Origin: Pseudomonadota bacterium
GTDB lineage: Bacteria; Pseudomonadota; Gammaproteobacteria; Burkholderiales; Rhodocyclaceae
Direction: 5' to 3'
Assembly (NCBI GenBank): GCA_018241685.1
Contig: JAFEDJ010000069.1
Location: 124,001-188,000, forward strand
Length of the DNA stretch: 64,000 bases
The notes beneath the pieces are model-generated. The model did not search any database. It saw nothing but the letters and a program-made list of their open reading frames with translations, and was not told where the DNA came from. Below are positions 60,879 through 64,000 of this stretch, in pieces. Each line of letters begins with the position of its first letter. Positions within the stretch are counted from its first letter, which is position 1. A program made the position numbers and the translations under genes.

Positions 60879-61559
60879 ATGCCTCCGATGCGTCTCACTC
60901 CCCTTTCACCGCCCGTCAGCCTTGGTCTGGCGACTCTGGCCTCCATCACGGCCCATGCAGCCGCACTGCTACTCATGCCGGGCACGGCATCCGGATTGCA
61001 GCACACTTCATTCCCGGAGAGTTCATCTCGCGCTTACCCAGCCCTGGCAGTCCGGCTGACACCGCCGCAAGCGGTACCATCGCCCCTTGAACCACAGCGG
61101 GTGGTTGCGCTCGACACGTCGGTCCAGCTTACGGAAACGTCCCCTGGGTCTCCCGTTCCCGACGAATCATCGCCCTCCATCCCCGCCTCCCCCGTCGAGA
61201 CGCCCTCCCCGTTGCAAGACATGGTGATTCCGGTGAATTACCGCAAGCTGTCTGAATTGACGCGGGAGCCGGAACTGCAAACCCTGGTCGATGAACATGG
61301 CTGGCCAGATCTGCCGTCCGACGTCATGCCCGGTAGCTTCGAACTGGAGCTGGCAATCGGTGCGGACGGGGTGGTGGATCGCGTCGTGCCGCATTGCGAT
61401 GAACAGCATTGCCTAGCCGCCGGAATCTACATGGAGATCGTACGCCGCTGGCAATTCCGGCCGGGCGAGATTCTCGGGCAGCCGACCCCCAGTCGGCTGC
61501 GTCTCGCATTTGATGTCGGAATTGTTGCCAAGAACGAGACGGCTCAGCCCCCCCAATAG
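60879..61559 (+). CDS. TonB-C-terminal-like periplasmic protein
   Basis: A 226-residue protein with an N-terminal membrane anchor (about residues 10-30, SLGLATLASITAHAAALLL), a Pro/Ser-rich linker and a C-terminal domain resembling TonB C-termini. The domain has PGSFELELAIGADGVVDRVVPH and EIVRRWQFRPGEILGQPTPSRLRL. Two cysteines (CDEQHC) are near the end. No exbB, exbD or receptor gene is adjacent. It may be an unusual energy transducer or a structural protein. The start is uncertain (ATG 60879 or 60888). The 3-prime end overlaps the lysR 3-prime end by 16 bases. Confidence 0.6.
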   Translation: MPPMRLTPLSPPVSLGLATLASITAHAAALLLMPGTASGLQHTSFPESSSRAYPALAVRLTPPQAVPSPLEPQRVVALDTSVQLTETSPGSPVPDESSPSIPASPVETPSPLQDMVIPVNYRKLSELTREPELQTLVDEHGWPDLPSDVMPGSFELELAIGADGVVDRVVPHCDEQHCLAAGIYMEIVRRWQFRPGEILGQPTPSRLRLAFDVGIVAKNETAQPPQ

Positions 61560-62446
61560 TCCAGACGTCCGAACACCCCGCGCAGATGATCGATGAGCAG
61601 CCGCACCCGCAGCGGAAGGCGGCGGTTCTGCGGAAAGACGGCGTAGATGCCGGTGGCCGGCGCAGCCCATTCGTCCAGTACCGACACCAGCGCGCCACTC
61701 GCCAGATCGCGCTCCACCTCCCACATGGAGCGCCAGGCCAGGCCGATGCCACCGAGCGCCCATTCGTGCAGCACCGTCCCGTCGTTGCACTCGAAACGGC
61801 CCGACACCTTGACGGTGCGCGTGCGCCCCGTAGCGTCGAGATCGGCGAAGACCCAGCCTCGCTGTGGGTCGAGGGACAGGCAATCATGGCGTGCCAGTTC
61901 GTCCGGGGTTTGCGGAATGCCGTTGCGGGCCAGATAGGACGGGCTTGCCACGACGACCCGCCGGTTGTCCGCCAGGCGCACCGACACCAGGCTCGAATCG
62001 CTCAGCTCGCCGATGCGGATCGCACAATCGACGCCTTCGTTCACCAGGTCCACCAGGCGGTCGCTTAGATCGAGGCTGCAGGTCACCTCCGGATTGGCGG
62101 CGAGGAAATCCCTTACCAGCGGCGCCACGTGGCGTCGGCCGAAGCCCGCCGGCGCCGACACCTTGATGTGCCCGCTGGCCTTCACACCGCCCAGGCTCAC
62201 CGACGCCTCCGCATTGGCGAGGTCGTTGAGGATGCGCTGGCAATCCTCCAGGAAGGCACTCCCCTCGAAGGTAAGGCTCAGCTTGCGGGTGGTGCGTACC
62301 AACAGCTTCACCCCCAGACGCTCCTCCAGCGCATCGATGCGCCGCCCCATCATCGCCGGCGTCACGCCCTCGGCGCGGGCCGCCGCCGACAGGCTGCCGC
62401 GGGTCGCCACGCTGACGAAGGTCTCGATTTCCTTGAAGCTGCTCAT
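61544..62446 (-). CDS. LysR-family transcriptional regulator
   Basis: A 300-residue regulator. The N-terminal winged helix-turn-helix reads FVSVATRGSLSAAARAEGVTPAMMGRRIDALEERLG. The effector domain follows, with LVNEGVDCAIRIGELSDSSLVSVRL. It resembles the DhcR/CrgA-like group of LysR proteins. It is divergent from the haloacid dehalogenase and malate synthase genes, so control of those is likely; the inducer is unknown. The 187-bp divergent gap is very A/T-rich near the lysR start. Confidence 0.9.
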   Translation of the reverse strand: MSSFKEIETFVSVATRGSLSAAARAEGVTPAMMGRRIDALEERLGVKLLVRTTRKLSLTFEGSAFLEDCQRILNDLANAEASVSLGGVKASGHIKVSAPAGFGRRHVAPLVRDFLAANPEVTCSLDLSDRLVDLVNEGVDCAIRIGELSDSSLVSVRLADNRRVVVASPSYLARNGIPQTPDELARHDCLSLDPQRGWVFADLDATGRTRTVKVSGRFECNDGTVLHEWALGGIGLAWRSMWEVERDLASGALVSVLDEWAAPATGIYAVFPQNRRLPLRVRLLIDHLRGVFGRLDYWGG

Positions 62447-62633
62447 TTAATACTAAAAGTAAAAAATCATTTGATTTTATTATGGCTTCTTTTTTGTTTA
62501 GTCATTAAATAAACTTCGCTCCAACGTGGTGGAGGAGACGCTGACCGAGCGGTGCCACCGGGCAGAAGCCCGGCAGAAGCGCCCCACAGCACCACCAACA
62601 ACCAAACGCATTACCGACGAGGACCTCAAGAGC

Positions 62634-63326
62634 ATGGCGCACGCGCCCCGAATCCAGGCTGTTGCATTCGATGCCTTCGGCACGCTCTTCGACGTTTACT
62701 CGGTGGGCCTGCTGGCCGAACAGCTCTACCCCGGCAAGGGTGCCGCCCTCGCCGAACTGTGGCGCATAAAGCAGATCGAATACAGCTTCATCCGCACCCT
62801 GTCCGGCCGCTACAAGCCCTTCTGGGACATCACCCAGGACGGCCTGCAGTACGCCGCCGCCAAGCTGGGGCTGGAGCTCGATGCCCAGCGCCGCACCCAG
62901 CTGATGAACCAGTACGCTTGCCTGTCACCCTTCCCCGAGAATCTGGGCGCACTGCGCACCCTGAAGGAAGCCGGCGTGCCCACCGCCATCCTGTCCAACG
63001 GCACGCCGGAGATGCTGCAGGTCGCCGTCAAGAGCGCCGGCATGCACGGCCTCTTCGACCACGTGCTGTCGGTGGATAAGGTGCGCAAGTACAAGACCGC
63101 CGCCGACGCTTACGCATTGGCCCCGCAGGCCTTCGACTGCCCGGCCGAGCGCATCCTGTTCGTGTCGTCCAACGGCTGGGATGCCGCTGGCGCCACTTGG
63201 TTCGGCTATACCACATTCTGGATCAACCGCAGCGGCCAGCCCCTCGAGCAACTGGATGTCACCCCCACCGTCCAGGGACGCCTGCTGACCGATGTCGTCG
63301 ATTACGTGGCGCGCCACCGCGCCTGA
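62634..63326 (+). CDS. Type II haloacid dehalogenase
   Basis: A 230-residue HAD-superfamily enzyme. The nucleophile aspartate is D13 in AVAFDAFGTLFDVYSV. The later motifs are AILSNGTPEMLQVAV, VRKYKTAADAYALA (conserved lysine) and FVSSNGWDAAGATWFGY, all typical of L-2-haloacid dehalogenases. It converts 2-haloacids such as haloacetate to hydroxyacids (glycolate). The start at ATG 62634 is chosen by family alignment. It is 39 bp before aceB, so the product glycolate could enter via glyoxylate and malate synthase. Confidence 0.88.
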   Translation: MAHAPRIQAVAFDAFGTLFDVYSVGLLAEQLYPGKGAALAELWRIKQIEYSFIRTLSGRYKPFWDITQDGLQYAAAKLGLELDAQRRTQLMNQYACLSPFPENLGALRTLKEAGVPTAILSNGTPEMLQVAVKSAGMHGLFDHVLSVDKVRKYKTAADAYALAPQAFDCPAERILFVSSNGWDAAGATWFGYTTFWINRSGQPLEQLDVTPTVQGRLLTDVVDYVARHRA

Positions 63327-63365
63327 ACAACTTCAACCCTTTCAACTTCTCAACCAGGAGTCATC

Positions 63366-64000
63366 ATGAGCCTCACCCTCCCCGCCGGCATGCAGATCAA
63401 TGCCCCGATTCGTCCGGGCTACGAAACCATCCTCACCCCGGAAGCCCTCGAGCTGGTCGCCAAGCTGCACCGCGCCTTCGAAGGCCGCCGCCAGGAACTG
63501 CTGAAGGCCCGCGTCGAGCGCCAGGCCCGCATCGACGCCGGTGAAATGCCCGACTTCCTGCCGGAAACCAAGCACATCCGCGAAGGCGACTGGAAGGTCG
63601 CCCCGGTGCCCGCCGCGCTGCAGTGCCGTCGCGTCGAGATCACCGGCCCGGTCGAGGCCAAGATGATCATCAACGCCTTCAACTCCGGCGCTGACTCCTA
63701 CATGACCGACTTCGAGGACTCCAACTCCCCGAACTGGGACAACCAGCTCCAGGGCCAGGTGAACCTCTACAAGGCCATCCGCCGCGAACTGTCCTTCAAG
63801 AACGAAGCCGGCAAGGAATACAAGCTCAACGACAAGATCGCCACCCTGCAGATCCGTCCGCGCGGCTGGCACCTGGACGAGAAGCACGTCACCGTTGACG
63901 GCCAGCGCGTCGGCGGCGGCATCTTCGACTTCGCCCTGGTCTTCTTCCACAACGCCAAGGAACAGATCGCCCGCGGCGCCGGCCCCTTCTTCTACCTGCC
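63366..64000 (+). CDS. aceB: Malate synthase A, 3-prime end beyond window
   Basis: The N-terminal 211 residues of malate synthase, which joins glyoxylate and acetyl-CoA to malate. I translated it by hand as the stop lies outside. It begins MSLTLPAGMQINAP and has PGYETILTPEALELVAKLHRAF, MTDFEDSNSPNWDNQLQGQVN and ATLQIRPRGWHLDEKHV, all matching the shorter AceB form rather than GlcB. AGGAG lies 6 bases before the ATG. Placed after the haloacid dehalogenase gene and divergent from lysR. Confidence 0.95.
   Translation, partial: MSLTLPAGMQINAPIRPGYETILTPEALELVAKLHRAFEGRRQELLKARVERQARIDAGEMPDFLPETKHIREGDWKVAPVPAALQCRRVEITGPVEAKMIINAFNSGADSYMTDFEDSNSPNWDNQLQGQVNLYKAIRRELSFKNEAGKEYKLNDKIATLQIRPRGWHLDEKHVTVDGQRVGGGIFDFALVFFHNAKEQIARGAGPFFYL

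Overview
This is a 64 kb stretch of high-GC chromosomal DNA from a Gram-negative bacterium, most likely a betaproteobacterium. A Rhodocyclales-like host (Azospira/Azoarcus/Dechloromonas type) is an inference from gene content and style; no rRNA or other marker in the window settles it. Genes are tightly packed, often with 4-base ATGA overlaps. I saw no transposase, integrase, phage gene or CRISPR array.

Region 1 (1-18221) is one flagellar gene set with the layout of a lateral (Flag-2) system. On the minus strand runs fliE-F-G-H-I-J, then fliD-fliS-(fliT/lafX-like)-fliK-fliL-fliA-motA, with motA cut by the window edge. Divergently on the plus strand runs fliM-N-P-Q-R-flhB-flhA. The fliD-S-X-K-L-A-motA order is that of the laf locus (lafB-C-X-E-F-S-T). 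Between the two arms lies about 840 bp without a gene, where known lateral loci carry the sigma-54 activator lafK. In that gap, on the minus strand ahead of fliE, sits a sequence that matches the class-I cyclic di-GMP riboswitch (GEMM-I) very well. An EAL-domain protein with a degenerate active site follows flhA (18366-19190). Together these suggest that c-di-GMP controls this second flagellum at RNA and protein level.

Region 2 (19295-36192, all minus strand) is dominated by sulfur metabolism. It has a NitT/TauT-type ABC importer (ATPase, Tat-exported binding protein, permease), an SfnC-like acyl-CoA-dehydrogenase-fold flavoprotein, an AhpD-like protein, an AraC regulator, two YeeE/YedE-type membrane proteins and a FadL-type porin. 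Then come an HTH regulator, cysE and cysK in one overlapping unit, an RBBP9-type hydrolase, the sulfate-binding protein sbp, an exported metallo-beta-lactamase-fold protein, a divergent HepT-like small protein, and metX-metY. The theme is uptake of sulfate and organosulfur compounds and their conversion to cysteine and homocysteine.

Region 3 (36250-41690) holds a phenylacetate-CoA-ligase-like enzyme and a 1318-residue single-module NRPS of the Pls/PosA type (adenylation, carrier and membrane/hexapeptide-repeat domains). No product can be assigned. A run of strong inverted repeats surrounds the neighbouring tRNA-Pro.

Region 4 (42241-53326) is mixed housekeeping: ispB, a ugpQ-like phosphodiesterase with an orphan ugpB-like binding protein, a lipoprotein, a coupled EAL/HD-GYP c-di-GMP pair, tas, rlmM, rhlE, tRNA-His and tRNA-Thr. 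Region 5 (53373-60729) is a type IV pilus minor-pilin operon, pilE-fimT-pilV-pilW-pilX-pilY1. Region 6 (60879-64000) has a TonB-like protein, a LysR regulator, and a divergent type II haloacid dehalogenase followed by malate synthase (aceB, cut by the right edge).
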